Assembly (NCBI GenBank): GCA_003062345.1
Contig: PQCO01000177.1
Span: 1-25,679, forward strand
Reading direction: 5' to 3'
Origin: Sedimenticola_A endophacoides
GTDB taxonomy: Bacteria; Pseudomonadota; Gammaproteobacteria; Chromatiales; Chromatiaceae
Length of the DNA: 25,679 bases
Part shown: one piece after another, positions 14,640 through 21,658 of the stretch
How positions within the stretch are numbered: position 1 is the first letter of the stretch
How the letters are laid out: each line of letters begins with the position of its first letter
Translations under genes and position numbers: made by a program
Notes under the pieces: model-generated
The model's input: the letters and a program-made list of their open reading frames with translations, nothing else
Told to the model about the DNA's origin: nothing
Databases searched by the model: none

Positions 14640-15534
14640 CCACACCCCCCTGGAGCACTACCTGACCGGGTGCCGGGAGCGCTGCGAGCAGGCCCTCGAA
14701 CGGCTGCTGCCGGCGGCCCGGGTGCAACCCCGGCGCCTGCACGAGGCGATGCGCTACGCCACCCTCGGCGGAGGCAAGCGGGTACGCCCGGTACTGACCT
14801 ACGCCGCCGGCCGCGCCCTGGGCATCGACCCGCCGCAGCTCGACGGCGCGGCCTGTGCCGTGGAGCTGATCCACGCCTACTCCCTGATCCACGACGACCT
14901 GCCCGCGATGGACGACGACCGGTTGCGCCGGGGCCGCCCCACCTGCCATATCGCCTTTGACGAGGCGACCGCCATCCTGGCGGGCGATGCCCTGCAGACC
15001 CAGGCATTCAAGGTCCTGTGCGAGGACCAGGCGTTACGCGTCTCCTCCCGGACGCGTCTGGAGATGATCCGCTCCCTGGCCCTGGCCAGCGGCTCCAGGG
15101 GTATGGCCGGAGGACAGGCCATCGACCTGGCGGCGGTTGGCCGGCAGCTGGATCTGGCCCAGCTGGAGAATATGCACATCCACAAGACCGGCGCCCTGAT
15201 CCGCGCCAGCGTACGCCTCGGCGCCCTCGCCGCCGACGCCCCGGAGAGCCCCGAACTGCACCGGCTCGATCACTACGCCAAATGCATCGGCCTCGCCTTC
15301 CAGGTGCAGGACGACATCCTTGATGTGGAGAGCGACACCACCACCCTGGGCAAGACCCAGGGCAAGGACCAGGCCCAGGAGAAACCGACCTATCCGGCCC
15401 TGCTCGGGCTGTCCGAGGCCAAGCGCATGGCCCTCTCCCTGCGGGAGGAGGCACTGGAGAGCCTGAGCGCCTTCGACGAAGGCGCCGAACCCCTGCGCTG
15501 GCTGGCCGATTACATCGTCGCGCGCTCGCACTGA
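14629..15534 (+). CDS. ispA: Farnesyl diphosphate synthase (short-chain prenyl transferase)
   Basis: This trans-prenyltransferase makes farnesyl diphosphate from isopentenyl and dimethylallyl diphosphate, feeding quinone, undecaprenyl and other isoprenoids. The 301-residue protein has LGGGKRVRP (K50, R51, R53), the first aspartate-rich motif LIHDDLPAMDDDRLRRGRP (D89, D90, D95), GDALQTQAF, the KT motif at IHKTGALI, and the second motif FQVQDDILDVE (D228, D229, D232). The inserted two residues in DDxxxxD are typical of bacterial IspA. A geranylgeranyl product cannot be excluded by eye. It is coupled to xseB by an 11-nt overlap. The dxs gene that commonly follows is absent here. Confidence 0.95.
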   Translation: MSGDHTPLEHYLTGCRERCEQALERLLPAARVQPRRLHEAMRYATLGGGKRVRPVLTYAAGRALGIDPPQLDGAACAVELIHAYSLIHDDLPAMDDDRLRRGRPTCHIAFDEATAILAGDALQTQAFKVLCEDQALRVSSRTRLEMIRSLALASGSRGMAGGQAIDLAAVGRQLDLAQLENMHIHKTGALIRASVRLGALAADAPESPELHRLDHYAKCIGLAFQVQDDILDVESDTTTLGKTQGKDQAQEKPTYPALLGLSEAKRMALSLREEALESLSAFDEGAEPLRWLADYIVARSH

Positions 15535-15555
15535 GGAGAAGCACAACCCGGGCTC

Positions 15556-15584
15556 TTGCTTATGGACCGGGGAGAATGCATAAT
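15556..15584 (+). promoter_or_regulatory. Strong putative sigma70 promoter between ispA and folE2
   Basis: TTGCTT (15556-15561) and CATAAT (15579-15584) are separated by exactly 17 nt, the best promoter match I found in the window. A transcript would start near 15590-15592. It would meet an intrinsic terminator about 50 nt later, well before folE2. Confidence 0.6.
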
Positions 15585-15620
15585 CACCCGTTTTGCGGCA
15601 GCGGGCAGTATCAGCGCCAT

Positions 15621-15644
15621 AACCGGAAAAACTCCCGGTTTTTT
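15621..15644 (+). terminator. Rho-independent terminator after ispA / before folE2
   Basis: AACCGG (15621-15626) pairs with CCGGTT (15635-15640) around an 8-nt loop and runs into a T-run (15639-15644). Only the rightward direction has the U-tract. An outer CGGGC/GCCCG pairing (15602-15606 with 15646-15650) could extend it. It may end the xseB-ispA transcript, attenuate folE2, or end a roughly 54-nt RNA from the promoter just upstream. Confidence 0.7.
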
Positions 15645-15672
15645 CGCCCGGCGGGATCGCTTAGCCTGGATT

Positions 15673-15693
15673 TCCGGGGAGTCGCCTCCCGGA
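15673..15693 (+). other. GC-rich hairpin in the folE2 leader
   Basis: TCCGGG (15673-15678) pairs with CCCGGA (15688-15693). The motif CTCCCGG occurs both here (15686-15692) and in the terminator (15632-15638). As a result CCGGGGAGT at 15674-15682 could alternatively pair with ACTCCCGG of the terminator, with one bulged G. No regulatory role is shown. Confidence 0.35.
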
Positions 15694-15812
15694 GAGACGC
15701 GCGCCGATGACGGGCCGCACACCACGTACCCCCCGTGGGCTGCCCCTCACCCATGACCGCGCCGCAGGCTGTCCAACCGGCCCGCCCATGCGCAACAAGA
15801 GGTTAAACTACA

Positions 15813-16613
15813 GTGACTAAGGGCGTTGATATCGCTGACGTTCAGAGCAGCAAGGATACCCGGCAGATCGCCATCAACAAAGTCGGCATCAAGGATATCC
15901 GCCACCCCGTGCGGGTAAAGGACCGCAGCGACGGGACCCAGCACACCATCGCCAACTTCAACATGTACGTGAACCTGCCCCACAACTTCAAGGGCACCCA
16001 CATGTCGCGCTTCGTGGAGATCCTCAACAGCCACGAAAAGGAGATCAGCGTCGAGTCCTTCAAGGACATGCTGGCGGAGATGGCCGAACGCCTGGAGGCG
16101 AAATCGGGCCACATCGAGATGAACTTCCCCTATTTCATCAACAAGACCGCGCCGGTCTCCGGGGTCCAGAGCCTGATGGACTACGACGTGACCCTGATCG
16201 GCGAGATCCATGACGGCGAACCCACCATGTTCATCAAGGTGGTGGTACCGGTCACCAGTCTCTGCCCCTGCTCGAAGAAGATCTCCGAACGCGGCGCCCA
16301 CAACCAGCGCTCCCATGTCACCGTCACCGTGCGCACCAACGGCTTCGTCTGGATCGAGGAGGTGATCGAGCTGATCGAGGCCGAGGCCTCATGCGAACTG
16401 TTCGGCCTGCTCAAGCGCCCGGATGAGAAACACGTCACCGAGCGCGCCTACGACAATCCGAAATTCGTCGAGGACATGGTGCGCGACGTGGCCGGGCGTC
16501 TCAACAACGAGCCCCGCTTCAGCGCCTACGTGGTCGAATCCGAGAACTTCGAATCGATCCACAACCACTCCGCCTACGCCCTGATCGAGAAAGACAAGCT
16601 GGCCGCGGGATAA
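15813..16613 (+). CDS. folE2: GTP cyclohydrolase I, type IB (FolE2)
   Basis: FolE2 is the prokaryote-specific GTP cyclohydrolase that converts GTP to 7,8-dihydroneopterin triphosphate, the entry to folate and, in many bacteria, to queuosine precursors. The 266-residue protein has the family core VTSLCPCSKKISERGAHNQR (C151, C153 and H163, with the active-site/metal ligands in this segment), the N-terminal TANFNMYVNLP-like strand after IANFNMYVNLPHNFKGTHMS, and the closing ENFESIHNHSAYA. It is unrelated in sequence to FolE. Type IB enzymes do not depend strictly on zinc, and in some bacteria they are induced by zinc limitation through Zur, but I see no recognisable Zur box. The start is GTG 15813, with AAGAGG 10 nt upstream. 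Confidence 0.96.
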   Translation: MTKGVDIADVQSSKDTRQIAINKVGIKDIRHPVRVKDRSDGTQHTIANFNMYVNLPHNFKGTHMSRFVEILNSHEKEISVESFKDMLAEMAERLEAKSGHIEMNFPYFINKTAPVSGVQSLMDYDVTLIGEIHDGEPTMFIKVVVPVTSLCPCSKKISERGAHNQRSHVTVTVRTNGFVWIEEVIELIEAEASCELFGLLKRPDEKHVTERAYDNPKFVEDMVRDVAGRLNNEPRFSAYVVESENFESIHNHSAYALIEKDKLAAG

Positions 16614-16642
16614 TAACCCCGGGCCGCTTCACACACCGCCCG

Positions 16643-17170
16643 TCACATCACCTGAAACAGCTGGTACATGGAGTTGTTGGTCTCGTCGCGTTCGACCACG
16701 CGATTGTAGGGATCGACCACCGCCTCCGCCTTCCACTGCCCGCTGGTCGCCCCGTTCAGGGTGATGTTGAAGGTGGCCACTCCCGCCATGTTGGGCCTGA
16801 CCGCGGCCACCGGCGCGCTGGCGGAGAAGACCGGCGGCGCGCTCCCCTGGGGGGGATGCGTGGCGCGCAGCTTGAGCGCCACCTCGGTCGGCGCCGAATC
16901 GACCTTGCCGGTATTCCACACCTTGACCCACACCGTCACCTGCTGTCCGGGCAGCGGCTTGCCCGGTGAGAAGGTGATGCTGTGAAAGGTCAGTTCGGGC
17001 AGATCACCCTGCTGGATCAGCGGCGTGAGCTGCCGCATCCTGGGTGCCATAACCGGCGCCGCCTTGCGCTGCATCACCACCCCACGCTCGATGTCTGCCC
17101 CCCAGGCCATACCCATGCCCGCCGGCAGCGCCAGCAGGGCGCACAGACAAAAACTGTTCACTCTTCGCAT
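16643..17170 (-). CDS. Exported CARDB-domain protein
   Basis: This 175-residue predicted exported protein has a classical signal peptide (MRRVNSFCLCALLALPAGMGMAWG, cleavage near residue 24). A single immunoglobulin-like CARDB module occupies about residues 55-170. The module is recognised by FSPGKPLPGQQVTVWVKVWN at its start, the NTGK turn, the V-AEAVVDPYNRVVE strand and the hallmark ERDETNNS near the end. CARDB domains usually act in adhesion or as spacers in extracellular proteins, and no catalytic residues are visible. ATG 17170 has GAGGGG upstream. It follows the frameshifted protease gene by 22 nt in the same direction and so may be cotranscribed as the last gene of the riboflavin-thiL-pgpA series. 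It converges on folE2. Confidence 0.8.
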   Translation of the reverse strand: MRRVNSFCLCALLALPAGMGMAWGADIERGVVMQRKAAPVMAPRMRQLTPLIQQGDLPELTFHSITFSPGKPLPGQQVTVWVKVWNTGKVDSAPTEVALKLRATHPPQGSAPPVFSASAPVAAVRPNMAGVATFNITLNGATSGQWKAEAVVDPYNRVVERDETNNSMYQLFQVM

Positions 17171-17192
17171 CGCTCATCCCCTCTCAGTCATC

Positions 17193-17838
17193 TCAATACT
17201 TTTCGCGCAGCAGCAGCACGCTGCCCTGATGGCGCATCTCCACGCGGCCGAGGAAACTCATCCCCAGCAGCACCTGCTGGGGGCTGCTCCCCTGGATCAC
17301 GATGGCCGGCACATTGACCAACTCGATCTCCCCCACCCGCACCCGGTCCAGGGTCACCGCGTAGCCCTGGGAGACCCCGGAGGCGGTGTTGACCGCGATC
17401 GGCTCGCCCGTGACCCGGTAGCCAACCCCCAGGCGGCGCGCCTCCACCTCGCTCATGGCCACCGCGCTGGCCCCGGTATCGACCAGCATGTCGCTCAGGC
17501 GCCCGTTGATGCTGCCCACGGTGTGATACCCCCCCGAAGGCCCCTTGGTAATCCGCACCTCCCGATGCTCGCGCTCTGCGAAACCACCACCGATGCGCCC
17601 CCCCAGCGAATAAGTTTCGCGCACCCCATCGACCTCAAGCACCGCCTCGCGGGCGTTCGCCTCGACCAGCAGCACGCCCCCCCGGCCCCGTCTCGCCGAC
17701 CCGCAGCAGGTGGTTGCGGCCATCGACCTCGATCATCGCCTTGCCGCTGAACAGCGCCACCACCCGGATCGGAGCGGCCGCCTCCGGTGCACCGCACAGC
17801 AGCAGGAAAAGCAGAAAAAACGGTATCGTTCGGGTCAT
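17193..17838 (-). pseudogene. Retropepsin-like exported aspartic protease, frameshifted
   Basis: The gene encodes a clan AA (retropepsin-like, TIGR02281-type) protease split by one extra base. Frame one gives a signal peptide (MTRTIPFFLLFLLLCGAPEA) and IRVVALFSGKAMIEVDGRNH, ending in LRVGETGPG. A second frame continues GVLLVEANAREAVLEVDG and then the protease domain with MLVDTGASAVAMS, EARRLGVGYRV and VLLGMSFLGRVEMR. The change of frame falls on a run of seven C on the plus strand (17677-17683). Removing one base joins the frames into an uninterrupted 214-residue protein of normal family layout, with catalytic Asp about 120. ATG 17838 has GGAG 9 nt upstream, inside the end of pgpA. The lesion could be a real mutation, phase variation or a sequencing error. 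Confidence 0.85.
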
Positions 17839-17844
17839 GTTGCA

Positions 17845-18321
17845 TCACTCCAGCAGCGGGGCCAGCAGTTGCAGGCAACCGAAAGCATAGACGCCGGCCA
17901 TCAAGTCATCCAGCATGATGCCCAGCCCCCCGCCCACCCGGCGATCGAGCCAGCCGATGGGCCAGGGTTTGAGGATATCGAAGAAGCGGAACAGGGTGAA
18001 CCCCGCCAGCAGCCAGAACCAGCCCGGCGGCGCCAGCCACATGGTCAACAGAAACCCGACCCACTCATCCCAGACGATGCCGCCGTGGTCGTGCACCCCG
18101 AGGTCGGCGGCGGTCCGGCCGCAGATAGGGATACCGATCAGAAACAGCCCCAGCACCAGCACCAGGTAGGTGGCCGCCGGCAGCTCCATGAGCAGCAGAT
18201 AGAGGGGGACGGCGGCCAGGGTGCCGGCGGTACCCGGGGCCTTGGGCAGCGCTCCGGCGCCCAATCCGAAGGCGAGCAGATGGAGCGGATTGCCCCAGCG
18301 CGGCGGCGGCAGCTCAGCCAT
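17845..18321 (-). CDS. pgpA: Phosphatidylglycerophosphatase A
   Basis: PgpA is an inner-membrane phosphatase that converts phosphatidylglycerophosphate to phosphatidylglycerol. The 158-residue protein shows the family blocks FGLGAGALPKAPGTAGTL near the N-terminus, GIVWDEWVGFLL in the middle and DRRVGGGLGIMLDDLMAGVY near the C-terminus, which contain the conserved acidic metal-binding residues. Several hydrophobic stretches between them are TM helices. It follows thiL after 97 nt, the usual thiL-pgpA order. GGTGAG lies 5 nt before the ATG. Its final codons carry the ribosome site for the protease gene, 6 nt downstream. Confidence 0.95.
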   Translation of the reverse strand: MAELPPPRWGNPLHLLAFGLGAGALPKAPGTAGTLAAVPLYLLLMELPAATYLVLVLGLFLIGIPICGRTAADLGVHDHGGIVWDEWVGFLLTMWLAPPGWFWLLAGFTLFRFFDILKPWPIGWLDRRVGGGLGIMLDDLMAGVYAFGCLQLLAPLLE

Positions 18322-18327
18322 CAGCGC

Positions 18328-18390
18328 TCACCCGGCGAACCGTATGACCGGAAAAAGGGGGGGGCGGTACGGCGACTTCATTAATCCCAT
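18328..18390 (-). CDS. Possible 20-codon upstream ORF before pgpA
   Basis: In the thiL-pgpA gap the minus strand contains ATG with GGAG 4 nt upstream, 20 codons reading MGLMKSPYRPPLFPVIRFAG, and a TGA 6 nt before the pgpA ATG. The codons include a proline pair encoded in a C-run. It could be a coupled leader peptide or chance. No homologue is known to me. Confidence 0.2.
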   Translation of the reverse strand: MGLMKSPYRPPLFPVIRFAG

Positions 18391-18416
18391 AGGACTCCAC
18401 CAAATAACACGCCGTT

Positions 18417-19385
18417 CTAACCATTTCGAAAATGCTCGTAGCCCCCGGGCAGCGGGCCGAGCAGCCCGCCGTCCGGGAGTTGGCAGCGGATACCCGACCC
18501 CGCCTCCACCACGCCGATCCGGTGCAGGGACGCGCCCAGTTCCCGGAAGCGCCCCTCCAGCGCCCGGCCATGTTCCGGCGCCACAGTAAGGCAAAGTTCG
18601 TAGTCATCGCCCGAGGCGAGCGGCAGATCCCAGGCGGCGGCGTCGCGGACCTGCTGCGCGACCAGCTCCGAGAGGGGCAGGCGGTGCAGATCGAGCCGCG
18701 CGCCGACCCCGCTCTCGCGGCAGACATGACCGAGGTCGGCCAGCAACCCGTCAGAGAGATCGATGGCGGCGTGGGCCAGCCCCACCGCCGCCCGCCCCTC
18801 GGCCAGGCGCGGCGTGGGCCGTTCAAGTCGGCGGCGCAGCGACTCCGGAAGCGCTCCCGCGTGCCCCTCCAGCAGCATGCGCAGCGCCAGACCCGCGTCG
18901 CCCAGCGGGCCGGTGACGTAGATCCAATCCCCCACCCGCGCGGCATCGCGGCGCAGGGCCCGACCCGGCGCGACGAAGCCGTGCGCCTGCACGGTGATGG
19001 TCAGGGGCCCCCGGGTGGTGTCGCCACCGACCAGTTGCACCCCATGGCGCCGGGCCAGGGATAAAAACCCCGAACTGAAGCCCTCCAGCCACTCTGAATC
19101 GCTCTCGGGCAGGGCCAGGGCCAGGGTCACCCAGGCCGGCTCGGCCCCCATCGCCGCCAGGTCGCTCAGGTTCACCGCCAGGGCCTTGTGACCGAGGGCG
19201 TACGGATCGGTATCGGGAAAAAAGTGGACCCCGCTGACCAGGGTGTCGATGCTCACCGCCAGCTCCCGGTCCCCGGGCACGCACAGCAGGGCGCAATCGT
19301 CGCCGATCCCCAGGCGCACATCGTCCCGCGCCGTAGCGGCGGATTGGAAATGGGTGCGGATGAGATCGAATTCGCAAAGCGCCAT
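18417..19385 (-). CDS. thiL: Thiamine-monophosphate kinase
   Basis: ThiL phosphorylates thiamine monophosphate to thiamine diphosphate, the last step of cofactor synthesis, using ATP. The 322-residue protein from ATG 19385 has the PurM-like family motifs: CEFDLIRTHF, LGIGDDCALL, AVSIDTLVSGVHFF, NLSDLAAMGAEP, LVGGDTTRGPLTI and IDLSDGLLADLGH, with ASGDDYELC further on. The N-terminus matches the usual (M)xxxEFxLIxxxF pattern, so the open frame up to 19529 is not used. It sits between nusB (58 nt upstream) and pgpA, the standard order. Confidence 0.96.
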   Translation of the reverse strand: MALCEFDLIRTHFQSAATARDDVRLGIGDDCALLCVPGDRELAVSIDTLVSGVHFFPDTDPYALGHKALAVNLSDLAAMGAEPAWVTLALALPESDSEWLEGFSSGFLSLARRHGVQLVGGDTTRGPLTITVQAHGFVAPGRALRRDAARVGDWIYVTGPLGDAGLALRMLLEGHAGALPESLRRRLERPTPRLAEGRAAVGLAHAAIDLSDGLLADLGHVCRESGVGARLDLHRLPLSELVAQQVRDAAAWDLPLASGDDYELCLTVAPEHGRALEGRFRELGASLHRIGVVEAGSGIRCQLPDGGLLGPLPGGYEHFRNG

Positions 19386-19443
19386 GGGGGCAAGATGGCA
19401 GAGAACAGCGGAGAAGTCGAGCGGCCCGGGGCGCTGGCCCGGA

Positions 19444-19866
19444 TCAGCCGCCGAACTCGGTGGCTCGCGCGGTGCGCGCCAGCTTGTCCAGCACCCCGTT
19501 GACGAACCGGTGCCCCTGCTCGGCCCCAAACACCTTGGCCAGCTCCACCGCCTCGTTGATCACCACCTTGTAGGGGATCTCGGGACGGTGCGCCAACTCG
19601 TAGGCGCCAAGGCGCAGAATCGCCCGCTCGACCGGATCGACACTCTCGATGGAGCGGTCCAGGCAGGGACCAAGCAGTTCGTCGAGTTCATTGAGGGCGC
19701 CAGGGACCCCCCGCAGCAGGGTGTCGAAGTAGGCCAGGTCGAACCCGCCGGTATCCTGCTCGGAGAGAAACTGGTCGTGTATCTCGTGCAGGCTCTGACC
19801 GGTCATCTGCCACTGGTAGATCGCCTGCACCGCATGATGCCGGGCCTGGCTCTTTTTTCTGCTCAT
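19444..19866 (-). CDS. nusB: Transcription antitermination factor NusB
   Basis: NusB forms a complex with NusE (ribosomal protein S10), binds boxA RNA and supports rRNA antitermination. The 140-residue, all-helical protein shows RKKSQARHHAVQAIYQWQMT at the N-terminus, VDPVERAILRLGAYEL in the middle, and PYKVVINEAVELAKVFGAEQ then HRFVNGVLDKLA at the end, all typical. Its ATG overlaps the ribH stop by one base (TGATG), indicating coupling within the rib operon. Length and order are normal. Confidence 0.97.
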   Translation of the reverse strand: MSRKKSQARHHAVQAIYQWQMTGQSLHEIHDQFLSEQDTGGFDLAYFDTLLRGVPGALNELDELLGPCLDRSIESVDPVERAILRLGAYELAHRPEIPYKVVINEAVELAKVFGAEQGHRFVNGVLDKLARTARATEFGG

Positions 19867-20336
19867 CAGCCGATCTGACGCAGTACGTTGACCATCTCAA
19901 TGGCGCTCAGCGCCGCCTCGCCGCCCTTGTTTCCGGCCTTGGTTCCGGCGCGCTCAATGGCCTGCTCGATGGTATCCACGGTAAGCACGCCGAAGGCGAT
20001 GGGGGTACCGTGCTGCAGACTCACCTGGGCCATCCCCTTGACGCACTCGCCGGCCACATAGTCGAAGTGCGGGGTGCCGCCCCGAATCACCGCCCCCAGG
20101 GCGACGATGGCGTCAAACCCGCCCTTGGCCGCGATCTTCTCCAGGGCCAGAGGCATCTCGAACGCGCCGGGCACGCGCACGATGGTGATGTCCGCCTCAT
20201 CCGCGCCGTGGCGCCGCAGGGTGTCGACCGCCCCTTCCAGCAGGCTTTCGACCACGAAACTGTTAAACCGCGCCACCACCAGGCAGAACCTGGCCTTATG
20301 GACTGTGAGTGCACCTTCAATGGTTTTGATTGCCAT
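19866..20336 (-). CDS. ribH: 6,7-dimethyl-8-ribityllumazine synthase
   Basis: RibH condenses 5-amino-6-ribitylaminouracil with 3,4-dihydroxybutanone 4-phosphate to give the lumazine substrate of riboflavin synthase, and assembles into large shells or decamers. The 156-residue protein has ARFNSFVVESLLEGAVDTL, VRVPGAFEMPLALEK, and ALGAVIRGGTPHFDYVAGEC with the active-site histidine in TPHFDYV. It ends GNKGGEAALSAIEMVNVLRQ. It follows ribBA after 89 nt and runs directly into nusB. No FMN riboswitch is seen in the gap. Confidence 0.97.
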   Translation of the reverse strand: MAIKTIEGALTVHKARFCLVVARFNSFVVESLLEGAVDTLRRHGADEADITIVRVPGAFEMPLALEKIAAKGGFDAIVALGAVIRGGTPHFDYVAGECVKGMAQVSLQHGTPIAFGVLTVDTIEQAIERAGTKAGNKGGEAALSAIEMVNVLRQIG

Positions 20337-20425
20337 CTTTACCTAACGCCTTGCTTGTGATTGGGGGGATTGTGGTCCCGTTTACATCAAATAACAACCG
20401 CCTGCGCCACCCGGCCGGACCGGGG

Positions 20426-21541
20426 TCACCGGCAGTCGACGTACTCGACCACCTCCAGGTCGAAACCGGAGATGCCGTGGAGGCTCTTGGGGGCGCTGAG
20501 CACGCGCATCTTGCGCACCCCCAGGTCGACCAGGATCTGCGCCCCCACACCGAACGTGCGCAGATGCGCGGGAGAGGCGTCGCGTGGGGGCACCGGATCG
20601 GAGCGGTCGTGCAGCTGCAGGTCGTGCATGCGCTGGATGATCTCGCGGGTGGTGTCATGGTTGCGCAGCACCACGATCACCCCCCGGCCCGCCTCCGCCA
20701 CCTGTTTCATGGCGCGCCGCATGGGCCAGGAGCAGGCGTTGTGGCCGGTCGAAAAGAGGTCGCAGAGGGTGTTCTGCATGTGTACCCGCACCAGGGTCGG
20801 CTCCTCCGGGCTGATCTCGCCCAGCACCAGCGACAGGTGGAGTTCGTTGTCCACGCAGTCCTGGTGGGCCACCAGCCGGAAGTCACCATACTCGGTGGGG
20901 ATGGTGCACTCACTGACCCGCTCCACGGTCTTCTCGGTGCGCACCCGGTAGTGGATCAGGTCGGCGATGGTACCGATCTTCAGGCCATGCTCGCGGGCGA
21001 ACACCTCCAGGTCGGGGCGCCGCGCCATGGTGCCGTCTTCGTTGAGGATCTCGACGATCACCGAAGATGGGTCGAGCCCCGCGAGACGCGCCAGATCGCA
21101 GCCCGCCTCGGTGTGGCCGGCGCGCACCAGCACCCCGCCGGGCTGGGCCATGAGCGGGAAGATGTGGCCGGGCTGGACGATATCCTGGGGCTGGGCGTCG
21201 TGCTTGACCGCCGCCAGCACCGTAGTGGCGCGATCCGCCGCCGAAATGCCGGTGGTGACCCCCTCCGCGGCCTCGATGGAGACGGTGAAGTTGGTGGCGT
21301 GCTGGGACTCGTTGACGCCGACCATCAGGGGCAGGCGAATCTGCTGGCAACGCTCCTTGGTCAGGGTGAGGCAGATCAGGCCCCGCCCGAAACGGGCCAT
21401 GAAATTGATCGCCGCCGGGGTGATCTTCTCCGCCGCCATAATTAGGTCGCCTTCGTTCTCCCGGTCTTCGTCATCCATGATGATGACCATCTTGCCCTGG
21501 CGCAGGTCTTCGATAATCTCTTCTGTGGTATTCAGTGCCAT
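20426..21541 (-). CDS. ribBA: 3,4-dihydroxy-2-butanone 4-phosphate synthase with degenerate RibA domain
   Basis: The N-terminal domain (about 1-200) is an intact RibB: MDDEDRENEGDLIMAAE, GVTTGISAADRATT, PGHIFPLMAQPGGVLVRAGH and TEAGCDLARLAGL. It converts ribulose 5-phosphate to the four-carbon unit of riboflavin. The C-terminal domain (about 205-371) has the GTP cyclohydrolase II fold but lacks key residues. Where E. coli RibA has the zinc ligands HSEC...RCDC, this protein reads HMQN...HNAC, and the GTP-contacting RQEGRG-type motif is absent. This matches RibBA variants with an inactive second domain (sometimes called RibBX) known in gammaproteobacteria. A separate ribA should exist elsewhere. 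ATG 21541 has GAAGAGG just upstream. The 371-residue length is normal for the family. Confidence 0.93.
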   Translation of the reverse strand: MALNTTEEIIEDLRQGKMVIIMDDEDRENEGDLIMAAEKITPAAINFMARFGRGLICLTLTKERCQQIRLPLMVGVNESQHATNFTVSIEAAEGVTTGISAADRATTVLAAVKHDAQPQDIVQPGHIFPLMAQPGGVLVRAGHTEAGCDLARLAGLDPSSVIVEILNEDGTMARRPDLEVFAREHGLKIGTIADLIHYRVRTEKTVERVSECTIPTEYGDFRLVAHQDCVDNELHLSLVLGEISPEEPTLVRVHMQNTLCDLFSTGHNACSWPMRRAMKQVAEAGRGVIVVLRNHDTTREIIQRMHDLQLHDRSDPVPPRDASPAHLRTFGVGAQILVDLGVRKMRVLSAPKSLHGISGFDLEVVEYVDCR

Positions 21542-21658
21542 AGCCTCTTCAGCGCCCTCGCGCTCCAAAATCAATATCCCGGCCGCCCGTTGGGACGGCG
21601 GGCCAGTGTACCAAAGCCCCGCCACGCGGAGAAACGGGGCGTCCCACCCCCGCACCCG

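Noticed and set aside
15556..15756. 66-codon open frame between ispA and folE2
   Set aside because: It starts with a TTG inside the promoter, reads through an intrinsic terminator and resembles no protein family.
20337..20425. Internal promoter or terminator between ribBA and ribH
   Set aside because: A CCCGG/CCGGG hairpin follows ribBA but has no U-tract, and no promoter pair with proper spacing was convincing.
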